In this document: positions 44,459-53,085 of the stretch, in pieces
How the letters are laid out: the number at the start of each line of letters is the position of its first letter
Position numbering within the stretch: the first letter of the stretch is position 1
NCBI RefSeq assembly: GCF_022836935.1
Contig: NZ_CP083242.1
Location: 142,420-206,419, forward strand
Direction: 5' to 3'
DNA: 64,000 bases
DNA from: Ancylobacter polymorphus
Lineage (GTDB): Bacteria > Pseudomonadota > Alphaproteobacteria > Rhizobiales > Xanthobacteraceae
The notes under the pieces: model-generated
Database searches by the model: none
What the model saw: the letters and a program-made list of their open reading frames with translations, nothing else
Told to the model about the DNA's origin: nothing
Translations under genes and position numbers: made by a program

Positions 44459-45229
44459 TCACGACGCGATCTGGCCGTTCGTCAGCGCCGCTTTGTCATA
44501 GGGAAATACGACATTCGGGTCGGGGAGGTCGCGCGCACGATCCTTTCCGCCGAATTCGAAACGCGTCAAAAGATCACGGATGACGTTAAGGCGGGCCTCC
44601 GATTTGTCGTCTGCGCGGACCATAGTCCACGGCGCGAAGGGCGTATGCGTTCGGGCCAGCATTTCATTGCGGGCTGTACTATAATCATCCCAGTGCTTTG
44701 TCGCAGCGTCGTCGATGGGACTGAGCTTCCACTGCTTCAGTGGGTCATCTCGTCGCTCTTTCAGCCGACGTTTCTGTTCACTCCGCGAGATATCCAAATA
44801 GTATTTGACAATGGTGACGCCGCAATGGGCGAGCAACTGCTCGAAGAGTGGTGCTGTCGTCAGGAATTCTTCATAGTCCTCGTCGCTGCAGAAGCCCATA
44901 ACCCGCTCGACCCCGGCACGGTTGTACCAGCTGCGATTGAACAGCACGATCTCTCCGCCGGCAGGGAGGTTCGGAACCCAACGTTGAAAATACCAGGATC
45001 TCTGATCTCTGTCAGACGGCTTGCCCAAGGCGACAACACGCGTGTCGCGTGGGCTGAGATGCTCGACGATCCGCTTTATCGTTCCGTCCTTGCCGGAGGC
45101 GTCTCGTCCCTCAAAGAGCACCAGAACCTTCTTGCCGGATTTAATGACATGCTTTTGGAGCCGCGACAGGTCAACCTGGAGCTCGCGAAGTGCTTTGCTC
45201 GCGGCGTCGCGCTTGTCCTTCTTGCCCAT
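44459..45229 (-). CDS. ppk2: Polyphosphate kinase 2
   Basis: 256 residues, the length of a one-domain class I PPK2. Walker A (FEGRDASGKDGTIKRI), the lid region (RSWYFQRWVPNLPAGGEIVL) and the conserved NRSWYNRAGVERVMGFC block. It interconverts polyphosphate with ADP/ATP or GDP/GTP and can supply nucleotides under stress. Transcribed alone. I did not find an FNR-like box directly before it. Confidence 0.95.
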   Translation of the reverse strand: MGKKDKRDAASKALRELQVDLSRLQKHVIKSGKKVLVLFEGRDASGKDGTIKRIVEHLSPRDTRVVALGKPSDRDQRSWYFQRWVPNLPAGGEIVLFNRSWYNRAGVERVMGFCSDEDYEEFLTTAPLFEQLLAHCGVTIVKYYLDISRSEQKRRLKERRDDPLKQWKLSPIDDAATKHWDDYSTARNEMLARTHTPFAPWTMVRADDKSEARLNVIRDLLTRFEFGGKDRARDLPDPNVVFPYDKAALTNGQIAS

Positions 45230-45408
45230 TTACGAATCCTGCCATCTAGTCTGTCATGCATTACGCCGTTGCAGGCGCTCAATTAGGCCTGGAAGGGATT
45301 TCAGGCCAAAGGTTCATTCCGGAAAGTGTTCTCCGCCAAACGGGTGACGGAATCGAGATCGTCCAGGCCGCATACGGCGCGCTGTCCGCGTTACGCGGCT
45401 AGGCAATA

Positions 45409-45642
45409 TCAACCCCCGCCGCAGCAGCTCGATCTTTTCGGTTGAACGCGCGCGGTGGAGGCTGAGCCACCCTGATCACCAGCGGATCCTGCCGTTGCCG
45501 CAGGTTGGGCGTCGCCTTCGTGAGACGCGCATGTGTCGCGGGCATGGCCTGTCCCACCTTCCGATCTCCTGTGGTCTCCGCAACAAGAGGCGGAAGTCGA
45601 CGCGGCATGCGCGGGGGATTTGGTCTCGTCGACAGATTTCAT
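45409..45642 (-). CDS. Possible small Cys-pair protein
   Basis: 77 residues starting MKSVDETKSPAHAASTSASC, with GGAGCAGG 8-9 bases before the ATG. It has two Cys pairs (SCCGDH near residue 20 and SSCCGGG at the very end) and is otherwise hydrophilic. The start resembles the leader of some metal ATPases (SCCG...H). An FNR-like palindrome lies about 110 bases upstream. A competing frame (45399-45608) is also open, so this is tentative. Confidence 0.35.
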   Translation of the reverse strand: MKSVDETKSPAHAASTSASCCGDHRRSEGGTGHARDTCASHEGDAQPAATAGSAGDQGGSASTARVQPKRSSCCGGG

Positions 45643-45995
45643 CGCGATGGCTCCTGCTCCAAAGGCATGATGATAGAGGCGTTGCTACTGCTTGCGCTTC
45701 GTGCGCATTCGCTTCACCATCCATGAAGCTAGCCATGTCAAGATGCGGCATCTTTAATCTCGATTAAGCATCAACGACCCTAGGCCCTTTAGTTGGTGCG
45801 CTCGGCCAAGTGGCTTCGATGGCTTCGTTGTTTTGCGTATTTGCGGGTTCCGGTGCGAGGCGTAGTTGCCTGGAGCCTGGTGAGGAGACCGATCATCAGC
45901 CTGACCGCCACGACCATGGTCCGAAGTGAACGGCTGCAGCCGGCGACGCACGCTCTGCAACTTCGGCTGGAGGCCGATGCTCAACTCAGTCGAAC
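45643..45995. other. Intergenic region with FNR-like box
   Basis: About 350 bases between the possible Cys-pair gene and the end of the Crp/Fnr gene. Contains the palindrome at 45754-45767. No other gene or repeat recognised. Confidence 0.5.
45754..45767. promoter_or_regulatory. FNR-like palindrome
   Basis: TTAATCTCGATTAA is a nearly symmetric variant of the FNR/FixK box (5-4-5). It stands about 110 bases ahead of the leftward gene at 45642. Confidence 0.45.
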
Positions 45996-46907
45996 CTACG
46001 TCCACGGTCGGCGCTCGAGCCAGCCCATCGCCGTTTCGGGGTCCACGCCGGCGACCTCGATAAGTCGATCTGGGTTCAGTATTCGCAATCGACGATAGTG
46101 GAATTGAACGATACCCTCCTTGCGCATCGCGCTGAGCACGCGGTTGACGTGGACGAACGTGAGCCCCGTTGCATCACCGATCTGTTCCTGCGTCAGCGGG
46201 AGCGTCATCTCCTCAATATGATTGCCCGGCCATTGTGCGCGGTAGCGCGTGAACAGCTCGAGGAGCAGGTGCGCAACCCGCTCGCGGGCCGACCGCCGTC
46301 CGATGCTCGTCAGATGATCGAAGGCGAGGCTGCAATCGCGTGCCAGCGACCGCACCAGCCGCTGGCAGATCTCCGGTTCTGTGCGGGTATGGGCGGTCAG
46401 GACAGGGACAGGAATGACGGCTACGGTCACATCCGTTAAGGCCTGCGCGCCGATCGTCGCGGGCCCTCGTCTTGACGGCAGAATCCCCAGGATCGCGCCC
46501 GGCAGCGCGAACTGAACGATCTGCCGTCGCCCATCCTCCAACAAAGTATAAACAGCTACCCAGCCATCGAGCAGATTGAAAACCGATTTGCCTGTCCACC
46601 CTAGGCTGAACAGGTCGCGGCCGGCTTCGATTTTGCGATCGCCCGTGTGGTAGCCGGGAAGCAGACGATGCTGCTCGGTCGGCAAAGCTCCACCGGCCGA
46701 CGCGCCTGCCGGCGCGCCGTCCTGCGCCTCCTGGCGCCCGCGGCGCCGTATCAACTCATCGCCCCGCGCGCAGCTTCGGCGGCTCGCGTCAGCCAACGAC
46801 AATTCACGTAACACCAGTCCATTCCGCTCGCGCTCGACGGTTCCCCAATCGTCGCGGCGGAGCGACCGGGCTGTCTTTTCTGTTAAAGACGCTCGATCCA
46901 AGCTCAC
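45996..46907 (-). CDS. Crp/Fnr-family regulator of the island
   Basis: 303 residues, longer than usual because of an N-terminal hydrophilic part of about 75 residues containing one isolated Cys; a later start is possible. Sensor barrel (LFSLGWTGKSVFNLLDGWVA, LLEDGRRQIVQFALPGAILG) and HTH (LTQEQIGDATGLTFVHVNRV). The FeS-type N-terminal Cys motif of Fnr is absent, so it is nearer to FixK/Dnr types. The recognition helix fits an FNR-like box, and eight such boxes surround it. Confidence 0.85.
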   Translation of the reverse strand: MSLDRASLTEKTARSLRRDDWGTVERERNGLVLRELSLADASRRSCARGDELIRRRGRQEAQDGAPAGASAGGALPTEQHRLLPGYHTGDRKIEAGRDLFSLGWTGKSVFNLLDGWVAVYTLLEDGRRQIVQFALPGAILGILPSRRGPATIGAQALTDVTVAVIPVPVLTAHTRTEPEICQRLVRSLARDCSLAFDHLTSIGRRSARERVAHLLLELFTRYRAQWPGNHIEEMTLPLTQEQIGDATGLTFVHVNRVLSAMRKEGIVQFHYRRLRILNPDRLIEVAGVDPETAMGWLERRPWT

Positions 46908-47080
46908 ATTACACCTCCCGGGCGCGAAGCCCGTTGCGGCAGCTGCTCACGCAGCCCAACAAATTCTTTGGCAGAAATGTCGCTGATGACCGTTGGCCCG
47001 TGCCAAGTCACTCAGTCGGGCGTAGCCGAACTCAGCCATGTCCCCAACGAAGCAGCGGGGTACAGGATGGCCAGGAAGCC

Positions 47081-47425
47081 CTACAGGTTGCAAAAGCGCG
47101 GGACGGGAGGATCGCTTCCGAGTAAGACGAGCCGCGCAAGATCCTCGCGCGAGGGCAGCAGCGCAGAGGACTCCAGCCGAATGGTCAGGACATCTTGATC
47201 CTGTGGTGGCATCGGCAGATAACACATGGCGCACATGCTCTTGCAGCAGCGCGCATCATGGAACAGGCAATCACTCTTCTGCGGCGCGGAAACGAGTACC
47301 GCCGATACGCTGGCGTCTCTCTGCGGCCTGACTTGGCTGGCATGACCCGCATGGGCCTGCGCCGATGCCCCTTGCGCAAGCAAGGACAGCGTGCAGAACA
47401 TCAGCAAGGCCAGGATCCTGAGCAT
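47081..47425 (-). CDS. Small exported Cys-rich protein (metal-associated, member 4)
   Basis: 114 residues from MLRILALLMFCTLSLLAQGA; signal peptide cut near ASA-QAH. His-containing AHAGHASQ, then DCLFHDARCCKSMCAMCYLP with five Cys, and a tail LLGSDPPVPRFCNL. Layout agrees with members 1-3, here in the stress island. Divergent from the NifX-like gene; the gap holds two FNR-like boxes. Confidence 0.6.
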   Translation of the reverse strand: MLRILALLMFCTLSLLAQGASAQAHAGHASQVRPQRDASVSAVLVSAPQKSDCLFHDARCCKSMCAMCYLPMPPQDQDVLTIRLESSALLPSREDLARLVLLGSDPPVPRFCNL

Positions 47426-47553
47426 TCGCTCGCCCCTATAGGCTTTCCGTTGGCGGCCGCGCCGCAACCGCGCGCGCAGGATGAACCTTATCCCTCTTGC
47501 GCTGTTGAAAGAAGCCGACGGCTAATCTCCATCACATTCCAGGAAAACGCGTC

Positions 47554-47567
47554 TTGATTCAGATCAA
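47554..47567. promoter_or_regulatory. Perfect FNR/FixK box
   Basis: TTGATTCAGATCAA matches the TTGAT-N4-ATCAA consensus in all ten defined bases. It stands in the gap between two divergent genes, 128 bases from the leftward Cys-rich gene. Confidence 0.7.
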
Positions 47568-47652
47568 TCACGCGAACCAATCGGCCACGGAACGGCCCTT
47601 CCCTTGAAATCCCGTGCCCTTTCATGGCGTTGGTCGCTGTTCGATCGATGTT

Positions 47653-47666
47653 TGATCGAGATTAAA
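47653..47666 (+). promoter_or_regulatory. FNR/FixK-like box before NifX-like gene
   Basis: TTGATCGAGATTAA, one change from consensus. TCTAAA at 47691-47696 would be a -10 box placed so that the site centres about -42, the classic activator position. The ATG at 47725 would then follow a leader of about 23 bases. Confidence 0.65.
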
Positions 47667-47724
47667 GTGCAAATGCCCCGGCCATGATCTCTAAATGCTC
47701 TAGGACGTGTCCTGCGGATCGGAA

Positions 47725-48195
47725 ATGCCCACGATAGACCCGACACCGGCAGAACGAACGCGATGGGTCGCGCTGCTCGTCTCGCGCAGCCGGCAGAGAA
47801 CCCTCCTGTGCCCGTTCTTCGCCAAATGCGATGGCCTGCTCCTGATCGACCCGCTCTCGCCGGCTCGAGAATTTCGACCGAATCGTGAGCGAACCAGCGA
47901 ATCCACCTGTGAGCTCATCCTCTCAAGCGGAGCCACCAAGCTCGTCTGCGGGTTTATCGGCAGCGCCGAGCGGGAGCGCCTCGCCGCGTCCGGCATCGAC
48001 ATCCGCGTTGGTTCGTGCGCGCGATCGGTGGCAAGCTTGGTGCGCGAATTCAGTGCCTTGCCATCGGTCTCTTCGGTTCGGGGGGATGATGCCTCGCCGG
48101 CCGCCGCACCTTCTCGTGGCGCGAGGGGGCTTCGATACGCAACGACGAGCACAGCCTTGAAACCGCGCCGGTCCCGACGGACCGACAGACATTAG
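47725..48195 (+). CDS. NifX/NifB-like (dinitrogenase cofactor-domain) protein
   Basis: 156 residues from MPTIDPTPAERTRW (a GTG at 47707 is an alternative). The RNase-H-like cofactor-carrier domain is seen: RTLLCPFFAKCDGLLLID near the start and KLVCGFIGSAERERLAASGI, then DIRVGSCARSVASLVREF. Domains of this kind bind FeMo-cofactor precursors in nitrogenase makers, but many stand-alone members have other, unknown roles. The C-terminal 40 residues are Ser/Arg-rich. FNR-like control suggests low-oxygen expression. Confidence 0.65.
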   Translation: MPTIDPTPAERTRWVALLVSRSRQRTLLCPFFAKCDGLLLIDPLSPAREFRPNRERTSESTCELILSSGATKLVCGFIGSAERERLAASGIDIRVGSCARSVASLVREFSALPSVSSVRGDDASPAAAPSRGARGLRYATTSTALKPRRSRRTDRH

Positions 48196-48237
48196 GTCGG
48201 CCGCCGCCTGCGGCTTCCGCGCGCCGGCGTCGCCGCT

Positions 48238-48251
48238 TTAACCGAGATTAA
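48238..48251 (+). promoter_or_regulatory. FNR-like box before DUF2933 gene
   Basis: TTAACCGAGATTAA, followed by AG; the right half and N4 are the same as in the site at 47653. 142 bases before the ATG at 48394. Confidence 0.5.
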
Positions 48252-48393
48252 AGACTGGCTCGCTGGAGGCGCTCAAACGTTCGCAGGTGAGCAGACGCGC
48301 GATTTGCCAAACCGCTCACGGCAGCGGCCCTTCGTTTCCTCGGGAAGGACTATGCCCATCGTCATTTGGCAAGGTCACTAACCCGGCGAGGCC

Positions 48394-48663
48394 GTGATGC
48401 AACCACACACCGACCACCTGAACCAAGAGCCACAGCGGCCGAGCCGCTTCAGCGCGGCGAACATTGCACTCTACGGCTTTCTGGCGATCGCCGCATTCTA
48501 CCTGATCACGGAACATAGCGCGCATCTTCTGGGCTGGCTGCCCTTTCTTCTCATCCTTGCATGCCCGCTCCTGCATGTGTTCATGCACGGCAAACACGGC
48601 GGGCATGGCGGTGACCAAAATACCCCGACGTCGCCACCTGGCCAATCCCCGCACCAGCATTGA
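48394..48663 (+). CDS. DUF2933-type small membrane protein
   Basis: 89 residues. Two close helices (IALYGFLAIAAFYLITEH and LLGWLPFLLILACPLLHVFM) followed by a His/Gly-rich tail (HGKHGGHGGDQ). Proteins of this form often stand next to copper ATPase or methyltransferase-family genes; the His tail may contact metal. It is followed closely by the methyltransferase-family gene. Confidence 0.8.
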   Translation: MMQPHTDHLNQEPQRPSRFSAANIALYGFLAIAAFYLITEHSAHLLGWLPFLLILACPLLHVFMHGKHGGHGGDQNTPTSPPGQSPHQH

Positions 48664-48684
48664 TGATCTCAGCGGAGCGCCCCG

Positions 48685-49341
48685 ATGCACGACAGTATTC
48701 CAGCCTACGGTCTCTGGTCCCTCGTTGTTCTGAACTCGATCGTCTTCATTTTCTTCGCGTTCAGCTTCTTCAAGCCGGCGACGCCGCGGGACTGGCGCTC
48801 CTTTGGCGCCTTCAGCGCCTTCATCATCGCGCTCTTCACCGAGATGTACGGCTTTCCCCTGACGATCTATCTGCTCTCCGGCTGGCTGCAGTCGCGCTAT
48901 CCCGGCGTCGACTGGTTCTCGCATGACGCCGGCCACCTGCTCGAAGAGCTGTTCGGCTGGCGCGCTAATCCCCACTTCGGTCCCTTCCATATCCTGAGCT
49001 TCGTCTTTATCGGCGGCGGCTTCATCCTGATCTCCGCCGGATGGAAGCCGCTGTATCAGGCGCAACGGCAGCACAAGCTGGCAACGACAGGCATCTACGC
49101 GCGGATCCGGCATCCGCAATATGTCGGCTTCGTCCTTGTTATGTTCGGCTTTCTGCTGCAGTGGCCGACGCTGCTGACACTCGCAATGTTCCCTGTCCTG
49201 GTCTTCATGTATTGGCGACTTTCCAAGCACGAAGAACGCGAATCTCTCGCCGAATTTGGCGACGCCTATGCGCGCTATATGCGAGAAGTTCCGGCGTTCA
49301 TTCCGCGTCTCTCGGCGCAGCGCGCCGATGCGAGAGGATGA
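48685..49341 (+). CDS. Isoprenylcysteine methyltransferase-family membrane protein
   Basis: 218 residues with about five helices and the PEMT/ICMT core: TTGIYARIRHPQYVGFVLVM, FPVLVFMYWRLSKHEERESL and EFGDAYARYMREVPAFIP, including the RHPxY and E-E residues of the S-adenosylmethionine site. The substrate in bacteria is unknown. Twenty-one bases after the DUF2933 gene, so the two form a unit. Confidence 0.88.
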   Translation: MHDSIPAYGLWSLVVLNSIVFIFFAFSFFKPATPRDWRSFGAFSAFIIALFTEMYGFPLTIYLLSGWLQSRYPGVDWFSHDAGHLLEELFGWRANPHFGPFHILSFVFIGGGFILISAGWKPLYQAQRQHKLATTGIYARIRHPQYVGFVLVMFGFLLQWPTLLTLAMFPVLVFMYWRLSKHEERESLAEFGDAYARYMREVPAFIPRLSAQRADARG

Positions 49342-49479
49342 GCACAATTGTCGAACCGATAATCGACTCGACCATTTATGACTTCAGCGCTGCGTCTGTT
49401 CAATCCACGTTAAAGTCTGCTGCCCGTCCACGCGCATTCTAGTCCGGGTTTGCGTCAAATCGACTGAGAAAGCGCGGCC

Positions 49480-50754
49480 ATGGATGCCCTTGTTTTCAAA
49501 TCTCTTCGTCGTCTTATCAAAACCGGAAGTCTCACGATAACGACAGCCAATGGTATCGCCCGAACATTCGGTGACGGCTGTGGCTTCGCGGTTGCCATAC
49601 GGTTCAGATCTGCCACGGCGCAGCGACGGGTCCTGCTCGATCCGGAACTGCACCTTGGCGAGGCCTTCGTCGACGGCGACCTCCTTGTCGAGCAGGGCAC
49701 CATCACGCAGCTGCTCGAGCTGCTCTTGTCGCAGGATCGCACCGGCGCCCCGCCGATCGCGACAAAAATGCTGTCCGGCCTGCGCTTCGCCCTTCGGCGG
49801 CTGGCGCAAAAAAACGACCGCAAGCGATCCAGGCGAAACGTCGCCCATCACTATGACCTCAGCGGGAAGCTTTACAAAATCTTTCTCGACAGCGACATGC
49901 AATATAGTTGCGCCTACTTCGAAAACGCAGACATGTCCCTGGAAGAGGCGCAGCAGGCCAAGAAGCGCCATATCGCAGCAAAGCTGCGAGCCCGTCACAA
50001 TGCGCGCATTCTTGACATTGGCTGCGGCTGGGGAGGTTTGGCACTCTACCTCGCTGACACGTTCAACGCCCGCGTCACCGGAATCACCCTCTCGGCCGAG
50101 CAGCTCGAATTCGCCAAGGCCCGCGCCGCTGCTGCTCCAGATCCGGGACGTCTCGACTTTCGGTCGCAGGACTACAGGGACGTGACCGAACGCTTCGATC
50201 GCATCGTCTCCGTGGGCATGTTCGAACATGTCGGCGTGAACAACTATGACGCCTTCTTCCGAAAATGCCGCGATTTGCTGGATGAGGATGGCGTGCTTCT
50301 GCTTCACTCGATCGGCCGCTCCGATGCGCCGGGCTACACCAACCCCTGGATCGCGAAGTATATCTTTCCAGGTGGATACATCCCGGCGCTTTCCGAGGTG
50401 CTGCCGGCGATCGAGCGGGCGGGCCTCGTCGTCACCGACATTGAAATCCTCCGCCTGCATTATGCGGAAACGCTCAGACACTGGCGCGAGCGATTTCTCG
50501 CCCGCCGCAATGAAGTGGTCGACCTGTTTGATGAGCGCTTCGCCCGCTTGTGGGAGTATTATCTCGGCGTCTCCGAACTCGCCTTTCGCTATCAAGGCAT
50601 GATGGTGTTCCAGATTCAGATCGCCAGACGGCAGAACGCCGTACCGCTCACCCGCAACTATATTCAGGAGGAAGAACACCGCTTGCAGGGCGTCATGATC
50701 GACCAGCCGGAATGCGAACGGATAGAGGAGGCCGCCTTTGCGGCGGTCAGCTGA
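49480..50754 (+). CDS. cfa: Cyclopropane-fatty-acyl-phospholipid synthase
   Basis: 424 residues. The N-terminal domain ends before the catalytic part, which holds NVAHHYDLSGKLYKIFLDSD, YSCAYFENADMSLEEAQQAK, the SAM site LDIGCGWGGLALYLA and SVGMFEHVGVNNYDAFF. It converts double bonds in membrane lipids to cyclopropane rings, a stationary-phase and acid/stress response. The ATG at 49480 follows GAGAAAGCG. Intact. Confidence 0.94.
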   Translation: MDALVFKSLRRLIKTGSLTITTANGIARTFGDGCGFAVAIRFRSATAQRRVLLDPELHLGEAFVDGDLLVEQGTITQLLELLLSQDRTGAPPIATKMLSGLRFALRRLAQKNDRKRSRRNVAHHYDLSGKLYKIFLDSDMQYSCAYFENADMSLEEAQQAKKRHIAAKLRARHNARILDIGCGWGGLALYLADTFNARVTGITLSAEQLEFAKARAAAAPDPGRLDFRSQDYRDVTERFDRIVSVGMFEHVGVNNYDAFFRKCRDLLDEDGVLLLHSIGRSDAPGYTNPWIAKYIFPGGYIPALSEVLPAIERAGLVVTDIEILRLHYAETLRHWRERFLARRNEVVDLFDERFARLWEYYLGVSELAFRYQGMMVFQIQIARRQNAVPLTRNYIQEEEHRLQGVMIDQPECERIEEAAFAAVS

Positions 50755-50828
50755 AAAGCCGTGCCGCCGCAATGAGCCGGTCGCGTGCGCTCGCCAATCA
50801 GAGGGTCATTCTTGCGCCGACCGGCCGC

Positions 50829-51506
50829 TCATAATCCGAGCCAGTCGCACAACCCGCGCGGAATGCGACGGCTGAGGAGGAAAGCTGCGGTGATCGAGAA
50901 AACAGTGATGGAGCCGAAATGCCACAGCAGGACCATCGCTCCCGTGTCCAGGCTGTGAAACAGGTTCAACATGGTTGCGGGCAGGGAAAAGGCCGACAGA
51001 GCGGCAATCGCGATGATCGGTCCTCGCCACACAATGAGGCCGACCCGGCTGACGCCAACGAGGGCGAAGAAAACCGGCACGCCGACTGCCCCGATGATCA
51101 GCGGGCATTGCGGGCTGGTCTCGAAGGCCCAGGCACGCCAACCCTCACGGGAGAGGTCGACGGCAATGCTTGCTGACTCCGAGACGAGCCATAGCCCGCA
51201 GGCAACCAGCGGAACCAGAAGCCAGAGCCACGATCGGCCTGGGGTGCCCAGTATGAGCACCGTTACGAGACCTGTGACAAAGATCATCGCGGAGGTCGCG
51301 ATAGAGGCGACGAACATCGCATCCGCCAATCGGGAGGCGAGATCGGCACGAAAAGGCTGCGCAAGTGCGAGCGGGGGCAAGACGATCGCGAGAACGGCAG
51401 CCATCCAGAGCCGATGGGTGCGGATCCGCCTTTCGATTTGCCAAGGCCGTAGGTCGGCGACAAGCCTTTCGATCAACCGTTCCGTTCGAAGTCGGTGCCA
51501 TGTCAT
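50829..51506 (-). CDS. NrsF-like anti-sigma membrane protein (DUF1109)
   Basis: 225 residues with about six helices (LWMAAVLAIVLPPLALA, AMIFVTGLVTVLILG, WLWLLVPLVACGLWLV, and more). The segment FETSPQCPLIIGAVGVPVFF carries the conserved Cys region of NrsF/DUF1109, a family that holds ECF sigma factors at the membrane until stress. A partner sigma gene is normally adjacent; here the only ECF gene in the window is at 43322. Confidence 0.75.
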   Translation of the reverse strand: MTWHRLRTERLIERLVADLRPWQIERRIRTHRLWMAAVLAIVLPPLALAQPFRADLASRLADAMFVASIATSAMIFVTGLVTVLILGTPGRSWLWLLVPLVACGLWLVSESASIAVDLSREGWRAWAFETSPQCPLIIGAVGVPVFFALVGVSRVGLIVWRGPIIAIAALSAFSLPATMLNLFHSLDTGAMVLLWHFGSITVFSITAAFLLSRRIPRGLCDWLGL

Positions 51507-51643
51507 GGTCAGCCTCCAGACGAGGTCCTACCCATATCTTTCGTAATCAAGCAGCACTTTGTTACTAACGCGCTCTTGCGATCTCAGTCCGGACGAATCC
51601 GAATGGCGGCGGCGATCGCGCGCTGGCGTCGCTTGTGCCCGGT

Positions 51644-52114
51644 CTATTGAACGTGAGCGCTTGAGAAAGTCACCGACACTGGGCGCGAACGTGCCGGAAC
51701 GATAACCGTGACGACAATTTCATACCGATCGTTGCCCGGAAGGGTGATAAATCCCCCGTAGGTGACGGTGTTCTCGATCCTCATGGGATCGAGCTCTACG
51801 GTTTGTTGGCCGACATGACCAAGGCCGCCGATCGTCGCGGATACCCGCGCATTCTCGATGCGCGCAGCCGTTTGCGCATCGAACACCGCCACGACGATGT
51901 GTTGCTGATGGCGTCCCGTTCCGGCGCCGCCGTGCATCGTGCTTTCCGAGTGAGCGGTTGGATGTCCTCGAACGACCGCCGCCGGCACGAGGCCAAGATA
52001 GACCGCCAGGCCATCCGCTTGGCGATAGCCATCATCAGCGACCGCCGTGCCGATCGCCAACGTCATTGCGACGATGACGCCACCAGCGCGCCGCAGCCAC
52101 GCCCGCACAACCAT
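51644..52114 (-). CDS. Exported protein next to DUF305 gene
   Basis: 156 residues from MVVRAWLRRAGGVIVAMTLA (GGAGCAG before the ATG; an ATG eight codons earlier is possible). Mature part: DGLAVYLGLVPAAVVRGHPT, a His-rich loop (STMHGGAGTGRHQQHIVVAV) and beta strands to the end, resembling a small periplasmic immunoglobulin-like fold such as FixH/YtkA. Role unknown, metal-related by neighbours. Confidence 0.6.
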   Translation of the reverse strand: MVVRAWLRRAGGVIVAMTLAIGTAVADDGYRQADGLAVYLGLVPAAVVRGHPTAHSESTMHGGAGTGRHQQHIVVAVFDAQTAARIENARVSATIGGLGHVGQQTVELDPMRIENTVTYGGFITLPGNDRYEIVVTVIVPARSRPVSVTFSSAHVQ

Positions 52115-52190
52115 CTGATCTGCTCCGATCACACTCACATCGCAAACTCGCGGCGGTCCAGAATCGCGGCGTCGGAACCCACAGTCCGAC

Positions 52191-52658
52191 CTATTGGCCG
52201 CGTTTCCGCAACCACTCGCGCATCCGATCGATTTCGGCCTGCTGGCCCGCGATCATCTGCTCAGCCATGGCCTTTACCGGCTCGTCGGATCCGAACTGAC
52301 GAACCGCCCGCGCCATGTCGATCGCGGCCTGATGGTGCGGGATCATTCCCTTTACGAAAGCCACGTCCGGGTCTTTCGCCTGCATCGCTTCCATCATCGG
52401 CATGTGCATGCCCATCATCGCCCGCATGTAAGCCTGCGAGGCCGACGGTAACGCCGCCAGGCATGCCGACATGTGCTCGCCCATCATGCCTTTCATCATC
52501 CCCATCATCGCTGCGCATTGCTGCTGTGGCACCATTGCGGCGGGCGGTGAGGCCGGGGCACCCGCATCACCGTCGTGATGCGCGTCATGCTGCGCAAGGG
52601 CGAGCGTCGGCGCGAACAGGACCGCGAATGCCAGCATCGCTTTCAACTTGAATTGCAT
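52191..52658 (-). CDS. DUF305-family Met/His-rich exported protein
   Basis: 155 residues from MQFKLKAMLAFAVLFAPTLA, with GAGGAGGGCC before the ATG. A His-rich start (QHDAHHDGDAG), then Met-rich MMGMMKGMMGEHMSACLAAL, and the DUF305 hallmark DVAFVKGMIPHHQAAIDMAR, ending in AGQQAEIDRMREWLRKR. The ferritin-like helical family binds metal through HH and Met residues and is common in copper clusters. Periplasmic copper storage or buffering is inferred. Confidence 0.88.
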   Translation of the reverse strand: MQFKLKAMLAFAVLFAPTLALAQHDAHHDGDAGAPASPPAAMVPQQQCAAMMGMMKGMMGEHMSACLAALPSASQAYMRAMMGMHMPMMEAMQAKDPDVAFVKGMIPHHQAAIDMARAVRQFGSDEPVKAMAEQMIAGQQAEIDRMREWLRKRGQ

Positions 52659-53085
52659 GAACAGGCCCTCCTCATATCGTTCGTTGTGGTGTTGCGGCCG
52701 CGCAACGCCAGCTCTCATTTACCGACGAAGCGCTGGATAGACCGCCACCTACTTTTCAATCCTTGAAGTACGGTAGAACGCGCCACCATGAACTTAACTT
52801 CGATCAAGGATCGATCAGCTTCGGCCCCCGACAGATGAGTCCAGTTACTCAACTGAGACAAGGTGTGGGACGCGCTCGCGCGGCCCTGCGCGTACTATGT
52901 CGAGCTGACATCAGGCGACCGAGGCGGGGCTGTCGTTTGGCGCGTTGCGAGTGGGGCACGAACATAGGTGAAGAGCTGGTGACGAATGATCTTTCGCCGA
53001 TTCGAGGCCGGAAGAACGGCGCTTATCACGGCCCGGAAGCAGCTTCTTTGCCCCCGTTATTCTCCGGACGCCTGGAGATCTGACA
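52659..53085. other. Intergenic region with FNR-like box
   Basis: About 430 bases between the DUF305 gene and carbamate kinase, with an FNR-like site at 52794-52807. No gene seen. Confidence 0.5.
52794..52807 (+). promoter_or_regulatory. FNR-like box upstream of carbamate kinase
   Basis: TTAACTTCGATCAA; the right half is the perfect ATCAA. It stands 278 bases before the carbamate kinase start, and about 135 bases before the DUF305 start on the other strand, so either gene may be the target. Confidence 0.45.

Noticed and set aside
49397..49414. FNR-like TTCAATCCACGTTAA before cfa
   Set aside because: Spacer is five instead of four and the left half is poor.
49384..50772. 462-codon minus-strand frame opposite the cyclopropane synthase
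   Set aside because: Shadow of the cfa gene, which has all expected motifs on the plus strand.
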